From Streptomyces griseus (GTDB taxonomy: Bacteria; Actinomycetota; Actinomycetes; Streptomycetales; Streptomycetaceae), in NCBI GenBank assembly GCA_002154345.1, contig MUNB01000053.1, forward strand, positions 1 to 64,000: a stretch of DNA of 64,000 bases. Reading direction: 5' to 3'. Below the pieces are notes generated by a model that worked only from the letters and a program-made list of their open reading frames with translations, made no database searches and was not told the origin of the DNA. Of this stretch, positions 24,523 through 32,587 are shown piece after piece. The translations under genes and the position numbers were made by a program. Positions within the stretch are counted from its first letter, which is position 1. Each line of letters starts with the position of its first letter.

Positions 24523-26478
24523 TCAGGAGAAGTCGGCGACGTTCTCGCGGGTGACCACCTTGACCGGTACCTTCACCGTGCTCTCCACCTTCTCGTCCTT
24601 GGCCGCCTTCACGGCGTTCTGTACCGCGATCCTGCCCAGTTCGGCGGGCTGTTGGGCCACCGACGCGTAGAGCGTGCCGGCCTCGACCGCCTTCAGGCCG
24701 TCCGGGGTTCCGTCGAAGCCGACGACCGAGACGGACTTTCCGGCCTTGTCGCCGAGCGCCTTGACCGCGCCGAGCGCCATCTCGTCGTTCTCCGCGAAGA
24801 CCCCGGTGACGCCCGGGTGCGACTGGATGAGGTTCGTCATGACGTCCAGGCCCTTGGTGCGGTCGAAGTCCGCGGGCTGCTTGGCGACCACCTTGATGTC
24901 CGGGTACGCCTTCAGGCCCTCGGCGAAGCCGGCTCCGCGCTCACGGCTGGCGGAGGTGCCCGCCGTTCCCTGGAGGATGACGATGCTGCCCTTGCCGCCG
25001 AGCTTGTCGGCCAGCGCGTCGGCGGCGAGCTTGCCGCCCGCCACGTTGTCGGAGGCGACGAGCGTCGCGGTGTCCGCCTTGTTGACGCCCCGGTCGGCTG
25101 CGATCACGGGGATGTCCGCCTTGTTGGCGCTGCGGACGCCCGGTCCGACGGCGTCCGAGTCCACCGGGTTGACGATGATCGAGGAGACGCCGGAACTGGT
25201 GAAGTTCTGGAGCTGGTTGGCCTGCTGGGAGGCGTCGTTCTGGGCGTCGGTGACGGTGAGGTCGATGCCCGCCTTCTCGGCCTCGGCCTGCGCGCCCTCC
25301 TTCATCTGCACGAAGAAGGGGTTGTTGAGCGTGGAGAGCGACATGCCGACCTTCGTCGTGCCGCCGGAGGAACCGGAGTTGAAGAAGGAGACCGCGCCGA
25401 CGACGACCGCCACGCAGAGCGCGGCGCCGCCCAGCTTGAGCGCGTTCTTGCGGCCGGACCCGGGTGCGCCGGGTGCGGCGCCCGCCGAGGAGGCCGCTCC
25501 CGAACCGGCCTTGCGCCGCAGCGTGTCCAGCAGGACGGCGAGCGCGATGACGACGCCGATGACGACCTGCTGCCAGAACGCCGACACGGACAGGAGGTTG
25601 AGGCCATTGCGGAGGACCGCGAGGATGAGCGCGCCGATCAGGGTGCCGGAGGCCTTGCCGACACCGCCGGCCAGGCTGGCGCCGCCGATGACGACGGCGG
25701 CGATGGCGTCGAGTTCGTACCCTTGGGCGGCCTGCGGCTGCGCGGAGACGAGGCGCGAGGCCAGGACGATGCCCGCGACGGCGGCGAAGAGGCCGGACAG
25801 CGCGTAGATGACGATCTTCTGGCGCCTGACCCGGAGCCCGGAGAGCCGGGCCGCCTCCTCGTTGCCGCCGATGGCGTACATCGAGCGGCCGATGAACGTG
25901 CGGCCCAGGATCAGCGCGGTGATCAGGCCCATCGCGATCATCACGAGGACCGGTACGGGGAGCCAGCCGCCGAGCGTGTCGCCGAGCCGCGAGACGGACT
26001 CGGGGAAGGCGATCGGGCTGCCCTGCGAGATGACCAGCGAGAGGCCGCGGGCGATGGAGAGCATCGCCAACGTCGCGATGAACGGCGGGAGTTTGCCGTA
26101 CGAGATGAGCGCGCCGTTCACGAAGCCGCAGGCGATGCCGGTGACGATCGCGAGGACGACGGCCAGAACGACGGGCACGCCCGCCGATGTCGCCGACCAG
26201 GCGAGGACGGTCGCGGACAGGGCCGCCACCGATCCGACGGACAGGTCGATGCCCGCCGAGACGATGACGAAGGTGACGCCGAACGCGAGGATGGCGGTGA
26301 CGGCGGCCTGGACGCCGACGTTCAGCAGGTTCTGGGTGGTGAGGAAGTCGCCGGAGAGCAGCGACATCGCCACCACCAGGACGACCAGGGCGCTGAGTGC
26401 GCCGTTGTCGAGCAGGACGCGGCGTATCACGGAGGTGCCCCCTGTGCCCGTGTCACTCTTGAGTGTCTCAGTGGCCAC
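24523..26478 (-). CDS. ribose ABC transporter permease fused to substrate-binding protein
   Basis: 651 residues in one frame. Residues 20-322 are an RbsC-type permease (about 8-10 membrane segments; GIDLSVGS and the RbsC signature NEEAARLSGLRV). Residues 323-344 are a Gly/Ala/Pro-rich cytoplasmic linker, 346-365 one extra membrane helix, and 376-651 a periplasmic-binding-protein type 1 sugar-binding domain (GMSLSTLNNPFFVQM, VFAENDEMALGAVKAL, VGFDGTPDG). In most bacteria these are two genes. Here the extra helix carries the binding domain outside, so the receptor is permanently tethered to the channel. The GTG at 26478 overlaps the end of rbsA by 11 bp. The binding domain resembles ribose-type receptors, and rbsK and rbsD follow. 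Confidence 0.92.
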   Translation of the reverse strand: MATETLKSDTGTGGTSVIRRVLLDNGALSALVVLVVAMSLLSGDFLTTQNLLNVGVQAAVTAILAFGVTFVIVSAGIDLSVGSVAALSATVLAWSATSAGVPVVLAVVLAIVTGIACGFVNGALISYGKLPPFIATLAMLSIARGLSLVISQGSPIAFPESVSRLGDTLGGWLPVPVLVMIAMGLITALILGRTFIGRSMYAIGGNEEAARLSGLRVRRQKIVIYALSGLFAAVAGIVLASRLVSAQPQAAQGYELDAIAAVVIGGASLAGGVGKASGTLIGALILAVLRNGLNLLSVSAFWQQVVIGVVIALAVLLDTLRRKAGSGAASSAGAAPGAPGSGRKNALKLGGAALCVAVVVGAVSFFNSGSSGGTTKVGMSLSTLNNPFFVQMKEGAQAEAEKAGIDLTVTDAQNDASQQANQLQNFTSSGVSSIIVNPVDSDAVGPGVRSANKADIPVIAADRGVNKADTATLVASDNVAGGKLAADALADKLGGKGSIVILQGTAGTSASRERGAGFAEGLKAYPDIKVVAKQPADFDRTKGLDVMTNLIQSHPGVTGVFAENDEMALGAVKALGDKAGKSVSVVGFDGTPDGLKAVEAGTLYASVAQQPAELGRIAVQNAVKAAKDEKVESTVKVPVKVVTRENVADFS

Positions 26479-28066
26479 GGGGGCCCTCCTCTTCCTTCTT
26501 CGGTGCGGGGTGTTCGGTGGGCGCGGGTGCGTCGGTGGGCGGGTCGGCGGGGCCCTGCGTGCCGACGGCGAGGGCCATGACCGCGTCCTGGGTCGCTTCG
26601 TCCGCGGGGAGTTCCCCGGCGATCCGGCCCTGGGCCATGACCAGCACCCGGTCGCTCATGCCGAGTACCTCCGGCAGATCGCTGGAGATCATCAGGACGG
26701 CGTGGCCGGAGGCCGTCAGCTCGTTGATGAGCTGGTAGATCTCGACCTTGGCGCCGACGTCGATGCCCCGGGTGGGTTCGTCGAGGATGAGCACCCGGGT
26801 GTCGGCCAGCAGCCACTTGCCGATGACGACCTTCTGCTGGTTGCCGCCGGAGAGGGTGCGGACATGCTGGCCGAGGCCGGACATGCGGACGCCGAGCTGC
26901 TTCGCGATGCGGGCGGCGGCCGTGCGCTGGCCCTTGAGGTCCACGAGCCCGGAGCGGGTCGCGGAACGCAGGGTGACCAGGCCCAGGTTCTCCTGCACGG
27001 AGGCGTCGAGGACCAGGCCCTGACCCTTGCGGTCCTCCGGCACGAGGCCTATTCCGGCGCCCATGGCCGCCGGGACGTCGTGCCGGGCGAGGCGTTCGCC
27101 GCGTACATCGACGGTGCCGGTGTCGTACGGGTCGGCGCCGAAGACCGCGCGCGCCACCTCCGTACGCCCGGCGCCGACGAGTCCGGCGAGGCCGACGACC
27201 TCACCGGCGTGCACGTCGAAGCTGATGTCGTGGAAGACGCCGTTGCGGGTCAGCCCCCGCACGGACAGCAACGCCTCGCCCGCGTCGGGGCGTTCGCGCG
27301 GGTACTGCTGCTCGATGCTGCGGCCGACCATGAGCTGGACGAGCTCGTCCTCGGGAGTGGAGGCCGGAACCTGGTCGATGCTGCGGCCGTCGCGGAGGAC
27401 GGTGACGCGGTCGCCGAGTGCGGCGATCTCTTCCAGGTGGTGGGTGATGAAGACGATTCCGACGCCGTCCTCGCGGAGTTGGCGCACGATCGCGAAGAGC
27501 TTGTCGACCTCCTCGGAGGTGAGCACGGCGGTCGGCTCGTCCATGATCAGGACGCGGGCCTCCAGGCTGAGCGCCTTGGCGATCTCCACCATCTGGAGCC
27601 GGGCGATGCCCAGTTCACGGACCTTGGCGTCGGGGCGTACGTCGACGCCGACCCGGCGCAGCAACTGCTCCGCGTCCTGGCGCATCCGCCGGTGGTCGAC
27701 AAGCCCGAAGCGGCGCGGCTGGCGGCCCAGGAAGATGTTCTCGGCGACCGTGAGGTCGGGTACGAGGTTGAACTCCTGGTAGATGGTGGCGATCCCGAGC
27801 CGTTCGGCGTCCTGGGCGCCCTCGATGCGGACCTCGCGGCCCTCGGCCAGGATGCGGCCGCGGTCGGGGCGGTAGGCGCCGGAGAGCATCTTGATGAGGG
27901 TGCTCTTGCCCGCGCCGTTCTCGCCGAGCAGGACATGGACCTCGCCTCTGCGGAGGTCGAAGTCGACGTTGTCGAGCGCCACCACGCCGGGGAAGGTCTT
28001 ACGCAGACCTTCGATGCGCAGCAACTCGTCCGGCGCGGTGGCCGGTTGCTCCTCCAGTGGGGTCAC
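26468..28066 (-). CDS. rbsA: ribose ABC transporter ATP-binding protein
   Basis: 532 residues with two ABC modules. The first has Walker A GENGAGKST, signature region near LGIARLQMVEIAKAL and Walker B VLIMDEPTAVL. The second has the degenerate P-loop GLVGAGRTE normal for this sugar subfamily, signature LSGGNQQKV and LILDEPTRGIDVG. It powers ribose import with the fused permease-receptor. The GTG start at 28066 overlaps the stop of the upstream LacI gene by 4 bp. The C-terminal 40 residues are a Pro/Glu-rich extension. Confidence 0.95.
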   Translation of the reverse strand: MTPLEEQPATAPDELLRIEGLRKTFPGVVALDNVDFDLRRGEVHVLLGENGAGKSTLIKMLSGAYRPDRGRILAEGREVRIEGAQDAERLGIATIYQEFNLVPDLTVAENIFLGRQPRRFGLVDHRRMRQDAEQLLRRVGVDVRPDAKVRELGIARLQMVEIAKALSLEARVLIMDEPTAVLTSEEVDKLFAIVRQLREDGVGIVFITHHLEEIAALGDRVTVLRDGRSIDQVPASTPEDELVQLMVGRSIEQQYPRERPDAGEALLSVRGLTRNGVFHDISFDVHAGEVVGLAGLVGAGRTEVARAVFGADPYDTGTVDVRGERLARHDVPAAMGAGIGLVPEDRKGQGLVLDASVQENLGLVTLRSATRSGLVDLKGQRTAAARIAKQLGVRMSGLGQHVRTLSGGNQQKVVIGKWLLADTRVLILDEPTRGIDVGAKVEIYQLINELTASGHAVLMISSDLPEVLGMSDRVLVMAQGRIAGELPADEATQDAVMALAVGTQGPADPPTDAPAPTEHPAPKKEEEGPRGH

Positions 28067-29079
28067 CGGTCGCTCCTCTGGTTCGTTGCGGCCCCGCCGC
28101 ACGAGCGGCGTACGACGAGGCGGGCGGGCAGGGTGACGGACTGCGGGGTCCGCCCTTCGATCAGGTCGGCCAGCGCGCGCACGGCGGCCCGTGCCAGGTC
28201 GGCGGTCGGCTGGGCGATGGCGGTGATCGGCGGATCGGTGTGGACGAACCACGGGATGTCGTCGAAGGCCGCGAGCGCGATGTCGTCGGGCACCCGCAGG
28301 CCGTGGGCCCTGATGGCGTCGAGCGCGCCGAGCGCCATCAGGTTGTCGGCCGCGAACACGACCTCGGGCGGCTCGTCCAGCGCCAGGAACCTCTCGGTGG
28401 CGCGTCGGCCGCTGGCGGCCTGGAAGTCGCCCTGCCCGATATAGGCGTCGGGCAGGGCGAGCCCGAGCTCCCGCATCGCGTCCCGGAAGGCCTCGACCCG
28501 CTCGTTGCCGGTGGTGGTGGCCGCGGGCCCGGCGATGATGGCGAGCCTGCGGTGACCGCGTCCGTGCAGATGCGCGACGAGATCCCTGACCGCGCCGGTA
28601 CCGTCCGCCCGGATGACGGGTACGTCGATGCCGGGGATCCAACGGTCCACGAAGACCATCGGCGTACCGCTCGGGGCGACCTCGCGCAGCACCGGGGAAC
28701 CACCGTCGGCGGGCGATACGAGAAGCCCGTCGATCCTGCGGTCGATGAGCGTGCGGATGTGGTGGTCCTGGAGCTCGGGCCGCTCGTCGGCGTTGCCGAT
28801 GATGACGCTGTAGCCGAGCGCGCGGGCTTCCTCCTCGACGAAGCGGGCCAGCTCGGTGAAGTACGGGTTGAGCACATCGCTGATGACCAGCCCGAGGGTG
28901 CGGGTCTGGGCCGTGCGCAGCGAGCGGGCAACCGCGTTGGGCCGGTAGCCGAGGGCCTCGACGGCGGCGAGGACGCGGGTGCGCGCCTCCTCGCTGACGG
29001 ACGGATGGCTGTTCAGCACGCGCGAGACCGTCGCGACGGACACTCCCGCCTCGGCCGCGACATCCTTGATGCCCGCCAT
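28063..29079 (-). CDS. LacI-family repressor of the ribose operon
   Basis: 338 residues. LacI helix-turn-helix at 2-25 (GIKDVAAEAGVSVATVSRVLN), hinge helix with PNAVARSLRT, then a periplasmic-binding-like ligand domain (TLGLVISDVLNPYF, AGPAATTTGNERVEAF, ALAAFDDIPW). ATG at 29079 with AAGGAGGTGG upstream; a longer form from 29160 is unlikely. It is the first gene of the operon and should repress it through two operators at 29169-29204, released by ribose or a derivative. Overlaps rbsA by 4 bp. Confidence 0.94.
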   Translation of the reverse strand: MAGIKDVAAEAGVSVATVSRVLNSHPSVSEEARTRVLAAVEALGYRPNAVARSLRTAQTRTLGLVISDVLNPYFTELARFVEEEARALGYSVIIGNADERPELQDHHIRTLIDRRIDGLLVSPADGGSPVLREVAPSGTPMVFVDRWIPGIDVPVIRADGTGAVRDLVAHLHGRGHRRLAIIAGPAATTTGNERVEAFRDAMRELGLALPDAYIGQGDFQAASGRRATERFLALDEPPEVVFAADNLMALGALDAIRAHGLRVPDDIALAAFDDIPWFVHTDPPITAIAQPTADLARAAVRALADLIEGRTPQSVTLPARLVVRRSCGGAATNQRSDR

Positions 29080-29168
29080 GTCCGGACCACCTCCTTGTGG
29101 TTTCCGTACACCTCGAAACCCGGGGGTGATCGGCGACGAACCGGTGAGAACCGGCGGCACGACGTCCG

Positions 29169-29204
29169 TGGAATCGATTACACGGATGATTGGAATCGAT
29201 TACA
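29169..29204 (-). promoter_or_regulatory. twin LacI-type operators of the ribose operon
   Basis: Two identical copies of TGGAATCGATTACA (29169-29182 and 29191-29204), each centred on the palindrome AATCGATT with the CG step typical of LacI-family sites. They are spaced exactly 22 bp apart, two helical turns, and lie about 90 bp upstream of the lacI start. Confidence 0.82.
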
Positions 29205-29335
29205 TGGCCGAAAGCAAGACCCCCTCCCGTGGCCGAGACCGGATCGTGACGGGAGGGGGGAGTGAGTACGGGCCCGCGGTGGGTTGAGTCATCCGCCTCA
29301 TGCCCGGACGGCGGGCGCCCGGCGAGGATCAGGGC

Positions 29336-29695
29336 ATGGATCCCCGCACCTATGACACCCTCTACCGGCCGGCCCGGATCGCGCCTCCGCCCCGGCACCT
29401 CGGCGTGGTGCTGCTGTCCGCGGCGCTGTGGCTGCTCACGTCGCTGTCCCTCTCCTGGCTGTGCTTCATGGTCGGGATGACAGCACTGTGGAGCGCGGCG
29501 GCGGGCGTGCCGGTCGGCGGCTTCCTGCTGTGCTGCTCCGCGGTCCTGTGCGGTGGCGCGGGCGTGTTCGTCGCAGTCTGCCGGGCGCCGGCGGTGCGGC
29601 GTATGTCCGGTGAGGGACGCAGCCTCCTGCTGGGAGCTCTGGCCTGCCCGGTTCCGCTGGTCCTGACGGCGGTCGCGTGGTTCTCCGCCGGGTGA
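29336..29695 (+). CDS. small membrane protein of unknown function
   Basis: 119 residues. After a Pro/Arg-rich N-terminus (MDPRTYDTLYRPARIAPPPR) come about four hydrophobic segments: about 23-37, 40-50, 54-78 and 97-116, with several Cys. No known domain is recognised. The ATG at 29336 has GAGGATCAGGG upstream. It is divergent from the ribose operon; the LacI operators lie about 130-165 bp upstream, so co-control is possible but unproven. It is followed by the tRNA terminator region on the other strand. It may be a species-level orphan. Confidence 0.6.
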   Translation: MDPRTYDTLYRPARIAPPPRHLGVVLLSAALWLLTSLSLSWLCFMVGMTALWSAAAGVPVGGFLLCCSAVLCGGAGVFVAVCRAPAVRRMSGEGRSLLLGALACPVPLVLTAVAWFSAG

Positions 29696-29745
29696 CCGAT
29701 TCGGCCGGGCGCCCTGCCCACGCCGCCGCGCGCCCGGCAAAGCAA

Positions 29746-29770
29746 AAGACCCCACGTGATGTGGGGTCTT
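29746..29770 (-). terminator. rho-independent terminator of tRNA-Leu
   Basis: AAGACCCCAC and GTGGGGTCTT form a 10-bp stem with a 5-base loop. Read on the minus strand it is followed by TTTTGCTTT, a real U-rich tail. It lies directly after the tRNA 3' end. Confidence 0.9.
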
Positions 29771-29772
29771 GC

Positions 29773-29860
29773 TGGTGTCCGAGGGGGGACTTGAACCCCC
29801 ACGCCCGATAAAGGGCACTAGCACCTCAAGCTAGCGCGTCTGCCATTCCGCCACCCGGAC
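29773..29860 (-). tRNA. tRNA-Leu, anticodon GAG, CCA encoded
   Basis: The minus-strand transcript folds as a class II tRNA. Acceptor stem GTCCGGG pairs with CTCGGAC, the anticodon stem CTAGC/GCTAG encloses loop TTGAGGT (anticodon GAG, reading CUC and CUU), a long variable arm TGCCC-TTTAT-CGGGCG typical of leucine tRNAs is present, and the T arm contains GGTTCAAGTCC. Discriminator A at 29776 is followed by an encoded CCA (29773-29775). Confidence 0.96.
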
Positions 29861-30035
29861 AAGGTGTCTGTCGTTCGCGGTGTGTTCCCCGCGGCGACAT
29901 GGAAAACAATACCAGGGGTTCGGAGTGCGTTTCACCTGCGTATCCGGTGCATATCTGGTGGTCAGTGCGGTGCGGCGAGCCGATGCGACCTCGGCCTCCC
30001 CGGTCCGTGGAGCTCCCGGGGCTACCTTCGCGTCC

Positions 30036-31340
30036 ATGAGTGATCGCGGCTACCGCCGGCCCCGTCCGCTGTCCCCTCTGCGTGAGCATCTGCGTGACAC
30101 GTTCTGGTTCGCCCCGACCATGGGGTTCGTCTGCGTGTTCGTGCTGTGGTTGATCGCCACCGAGCTGGACGACGCGATCGTCGCGCTGCTCCGGCGGGAG
30201 GAGGCGTACGACGAGCTCAGTCAGCTCATCGCGTTCTCCCAGGACGCGAAGACGATCGTCACCACGATCAGCTCCGCGATGATGACCTTCATCGGTGTCG
30301 TGTTCAGCATCTCGCTGGTCGCGGTGCAGATGGCCAGCGGCCAGCTGACGCCCCGGGTGGTGCGGATCTTCGTCAGGAGCCGGATCAGCAAGCTCACGCT
30401 GACGGTGTTCCTGGCGACGTTCCTCTTCTCGCTGCTCGTCCTCTCCTCGTACGAGAGCGAGACCGACCCGCGCCTGGTGGTCTCGGTCCCGCTGGTGCAG
30501 AGCCTGCTCATCCTGGTGCTGCTCGGGCTGAGTCTGCTGCTCTTCGTCGTCTATGTGAGCGCGACGCTGCGGCTGATGCAGGTGGGGCCGGTCGTCGACA
30601 AGATCGCGCGGGACTCGTTCCGGGTGCTGGGCAGGCTGCCGAGGGGGCCGGGCGGCGAGGACGATCCGGGGCCGGAGACCGCGCGGGTGACGCACGAGGG
30701 GCGGGCCGGGGTGCTGCGGGACGTGAACACCGCGCGACTGGTCCGGGCCGCGCGGCGGCAGGACGTCGTGCTGCGGCTCATCCCGCGGATCGGCGACTTC
30801 GTCGTGCCGGGGACGCCGGTCCTCGCCGTCCACGGTGGGTCCGTGCCGCCCCGGCACCGGCTCCGGTCCTCGGTGTCCGTCTCGGTGGAGCGCACCCTGC
30901 ACCAGGATCTGGCGTTCGGGCTGCGGCAGCTCACGGACATCGCGCTGCGGGCCCTGTCGACGTCCGTGAACGATCCGACCACCGCCGTGCAGTGCCTGGA
31001 CCGGATCGTGCAGTTCCTCGCGGCGGTGGCGCGTCTGCCGCTCGGCACCGTCCACCACCGGGACCGGGCCGGGCGGGTGCGGCTCGTGCAGGACGGTCCG
31101 GGGTGGGACGACCTGGTCGACCTCGCCTTCGAGGAGATCCGCTGGTGTGTCGCCGGAAGTCCCCAGGTGACGCGCCGGCTCATGGCCGGCCTCGACGACC
31201 TGCTGCTGCTCGCTCCGGAGGACCGTAAGAAGTCGCTGCTCAGGCATCGTGAGCTGCTCGTGCAGACCGTGGAGCGGAACGTAGCGGTGGCCGCCGACCG
31301 GGAGTTCGCCCTGCTTCCGGACCGGCAGGGCATCGGGTAG
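30036..31340 (+). CDS. DUF2254 membrane protein
   Basis: 434 residues. Four membrane segments in the N-terminal half: about 27-45, 75-97, 123-142 and 150-172, separated by charged loops (e.g. DDAIVALLRREEAYDEL). The C-terminal soluble half carries the family core RALSTSVNDPTTAVQCLDR and LPLGTVHHRD. The family is widespread and its biochemical role is unknown. The ATG at 30036 lacks a Shine-Dalgarno sequence, and TACCTT about 8 bases upstream suggests a leaderless mRNA. A single-gene unit: a tRNA gene lies behind and a strong terminator ahead. Confidence 0.92.
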   Translation: MSDRGYRRPRPLSPLREHLRDTFWFAPTMGFVCVFVLWLIATELDDAIVALLRREEAYDELSQLIAFSQDAKTIVTTISSAMMTFIGVVFSISLVAVQMASGQLTPRVVRIFVRSRISKLTLTVFLATFLFSLLVLSSYESETDPRLVVSVPLVQSLLILVLLGLSLLLFVVYVSATLRLMQVGPVVDKIARDSFRVLGRLPRGPGGEDDPGPETARVTHEGRAGVLRDVNTARLVRAARRQDVVLRLIPRIGDFVVPGTPVLAVHGGSVPPRHRLRSSVSVSVERTLHQDLAFGLRQLTDIALRALSTSVNDPTTAVQCLDRIVQFLAAVARLPLGTVHHRDRAGRVRLVQDGPGWDDLVDLAFEEIRWCVAGSPQVTRRLMAGLDDLLLLAPEDRKKSLLRHRELLVQTVERNVAVAADREFALLPDRQGIG

Positions 31341-31367
31341 CGACCACGGAGCGGTGAGCGGGGCGGA

Positions 31368-31404
31368 GGCCGGGCCCGCCGGAGTGGTTCCGGCGGGCCC
31401 GGCC
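31368..31404. terminator. bidirectional hairpin between convergent genes
   Basis: A 15-16-bp perfect stem (GGCCGGGCCCGCCGG with its complement) around a short loop, in the 95-bp gap between the DUF2254 gene and the Tat-exported TIM-barrel gene. Confidence 0.85.
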
Positions 31405-31414
31405 GCGTACCTCG

Positions 31415-31457
31415 GTCGCCGCAGCGGCCCTCGGGTCAGTCGCCGCAGCGGCCCTCG
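31415..31457. repeat. 19-bp perfect direct repeat across a stop codon
   Basis: GTCGCCGCAGCGGCCCTCG occurs at 31415-31433 and 31439-31457. The second copy contains the stop and last codons of the TIM-barrel gene on the minus strand, and the first lies just after the stop. Confidence 0.8.
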
Positions 31458-32524
31458 CGCAGGGAGTGCAGGTGCTCGCTCGACTTGCGGGCGAAGGCGA
31501 GCGACTCGACCGGGTTGTCGTGCTCGGTCTGCCAGTGGTGGTAGGTCCGGCCCTGGTGGGTCCGGTGTGTGACCTTGGACAGGAACGTCTTGTAGTCGAT
31601 GTCCCCGTCGCCGACGTCCGACATGCGGTAGCCGTCGCGCGTCGTCTCGTCGCGGACGCCGTCCTTGACGTGGAACAGCGGGTAGCGGTTCGGGTGCTTC
31701 AGGACGTACTTCAGCGGGTCGAGGGGGGCCGGACTGCCGTCCGCTCGCTTGCTGAAGCGGAACTGGGCGCAGAACGCCCAGTAGATGTCCATCTCCAGGT
31801 AGACGAGGTCCGGGTCGGTCTCTTCGAGCAGCACGTCGTAGAGGCGGACGCGCGGCTTGTCGGTCGCGAAGGAGAACTCCTCGGCGTGGTTGTGCTGGTA
31901 GAACTTCATGCCGCGCTTACGGGCGGCCGCCCCGTACGTGTTGAAGTCCTCGGCCGCCCGCTTCCAGCCGTCGACCGTGTCGCCGTAACGGAAGGGGCCC
32001 GAGGCCGTGCCGATGTGCTTGAGGCCGAGCGCCTGGGCGTCGTCCAGGACCTTCTCCAGGTTCTGGGCGAAGGTGTAGGCGCCGGGGTTGTTGTCGTCGT
32101 AGTAGCCGACGTGGCTGCCGATCGGGTTGAGGCCGTGGTCGCGGGCCAGCCGCTTGAGCTGGGCCAGCGTGATGGCGCCCGCCGAACCCTGGGTGTAGCC
32201 GGCGAACTCGATCTCGTCGTAGCCGTACTTCTCCAGTTCGGCGAAGACGGGGGCGAAGCCGAGGGTGGAGACCTGGTCGCGGAGGCTGTAGAGCTGGATG
32301 CCGAGGCGGCCGGGCGGCAGGACGGGCTTGCCCTTGCCGTGACCGTGGCCGTGGTCATGTCCGTGGCCGTGGCCCTTGCCGTGTCCCTGGCCGCGGTCGC
32401 GGCTGTCGGCCTGGGCGCTCGCCGTGCCGATGATCGTGGCGGCGGTGGCTCCGGCGGCGACACCGAGGATGTTGCGGCGGCTCAGTCTGCGGGCGAGTTC
32501 GGTGTCCTTGGAGGTGCGGCTCAT
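31436..32524 (-). CDS. Tat-exported sugar-phosphate-isomerase-like TIM barrel with His/Gly-rich linker
   Basis: 362 residues. The N-terminal twin-arginine signal reads SRRNILGVAAGA. Residues about 43-65 are a repetitive His/Gly/Lys linker (GHGKGHGHGHDHGHGHG). The rest is an AP-endonuclease-2/xylose-isomerase-like TIM barrel: LGIQLYSLRD, YDEIEFAG, SHVGYY, KFYQHNHAEEF (metal-binding), LEMDIYWA and FHVKDG. Such barrels isomerise, epimerise or hydrate keto-sugars; here the enzyme works outside the membrane. The His linker could bind Zn, Ni or Co for the active site. It follows the nucleotide pyrophosphatase after 63 bp and is the last gene of the ebo operon. ATG start at 32524. Confidence 0.88.
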   Translation of the reverse strand: MSRTSKDTELARRLSRRNILGVAAGATAATIIGTASAQADSRDRGQGHGKGHGHGHDHGHGHGKGKPVLPPGRLGIQLYSLRDQVSTLGFAPVFAELEKYGYDEIEFAGYTQGSAGAITLAQLKRLARDHGLNPIGSHVGYYDDNNPGAYTFAQNLEKVLDDAQALGLKHIGTASGPFRYGDTVDGWKRAAEDFNTYGAAARKRGMKFYQHNHAEEFSFATDKPRVRLYDVLLEETDPDLVYLEMDIYWAFCAQFRFSKRADGSPAPLDPLKYVLKHPNRYPLFHVKDGVRDETTRDGYRMSDVGDGDIDYKTFLSKVTHRTHQGRTYHHWQTEHDNPVESLAFARKSSEHLHSLREGRCGD

Positions 32525-32587
32525 GTTCGCGTGACTCCCTTGGTGACATGGGTGACGTGGGGTGAGCTGTGCGGTGCCGGGGCGTTG

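Noticed and set aside
23704..28444. Long plus-strand frames opposite the ribose operon.
   Set aside because: Antisense shadows; the minus strand encodes clear RbsK, RbsC/B and RbsA motifs.
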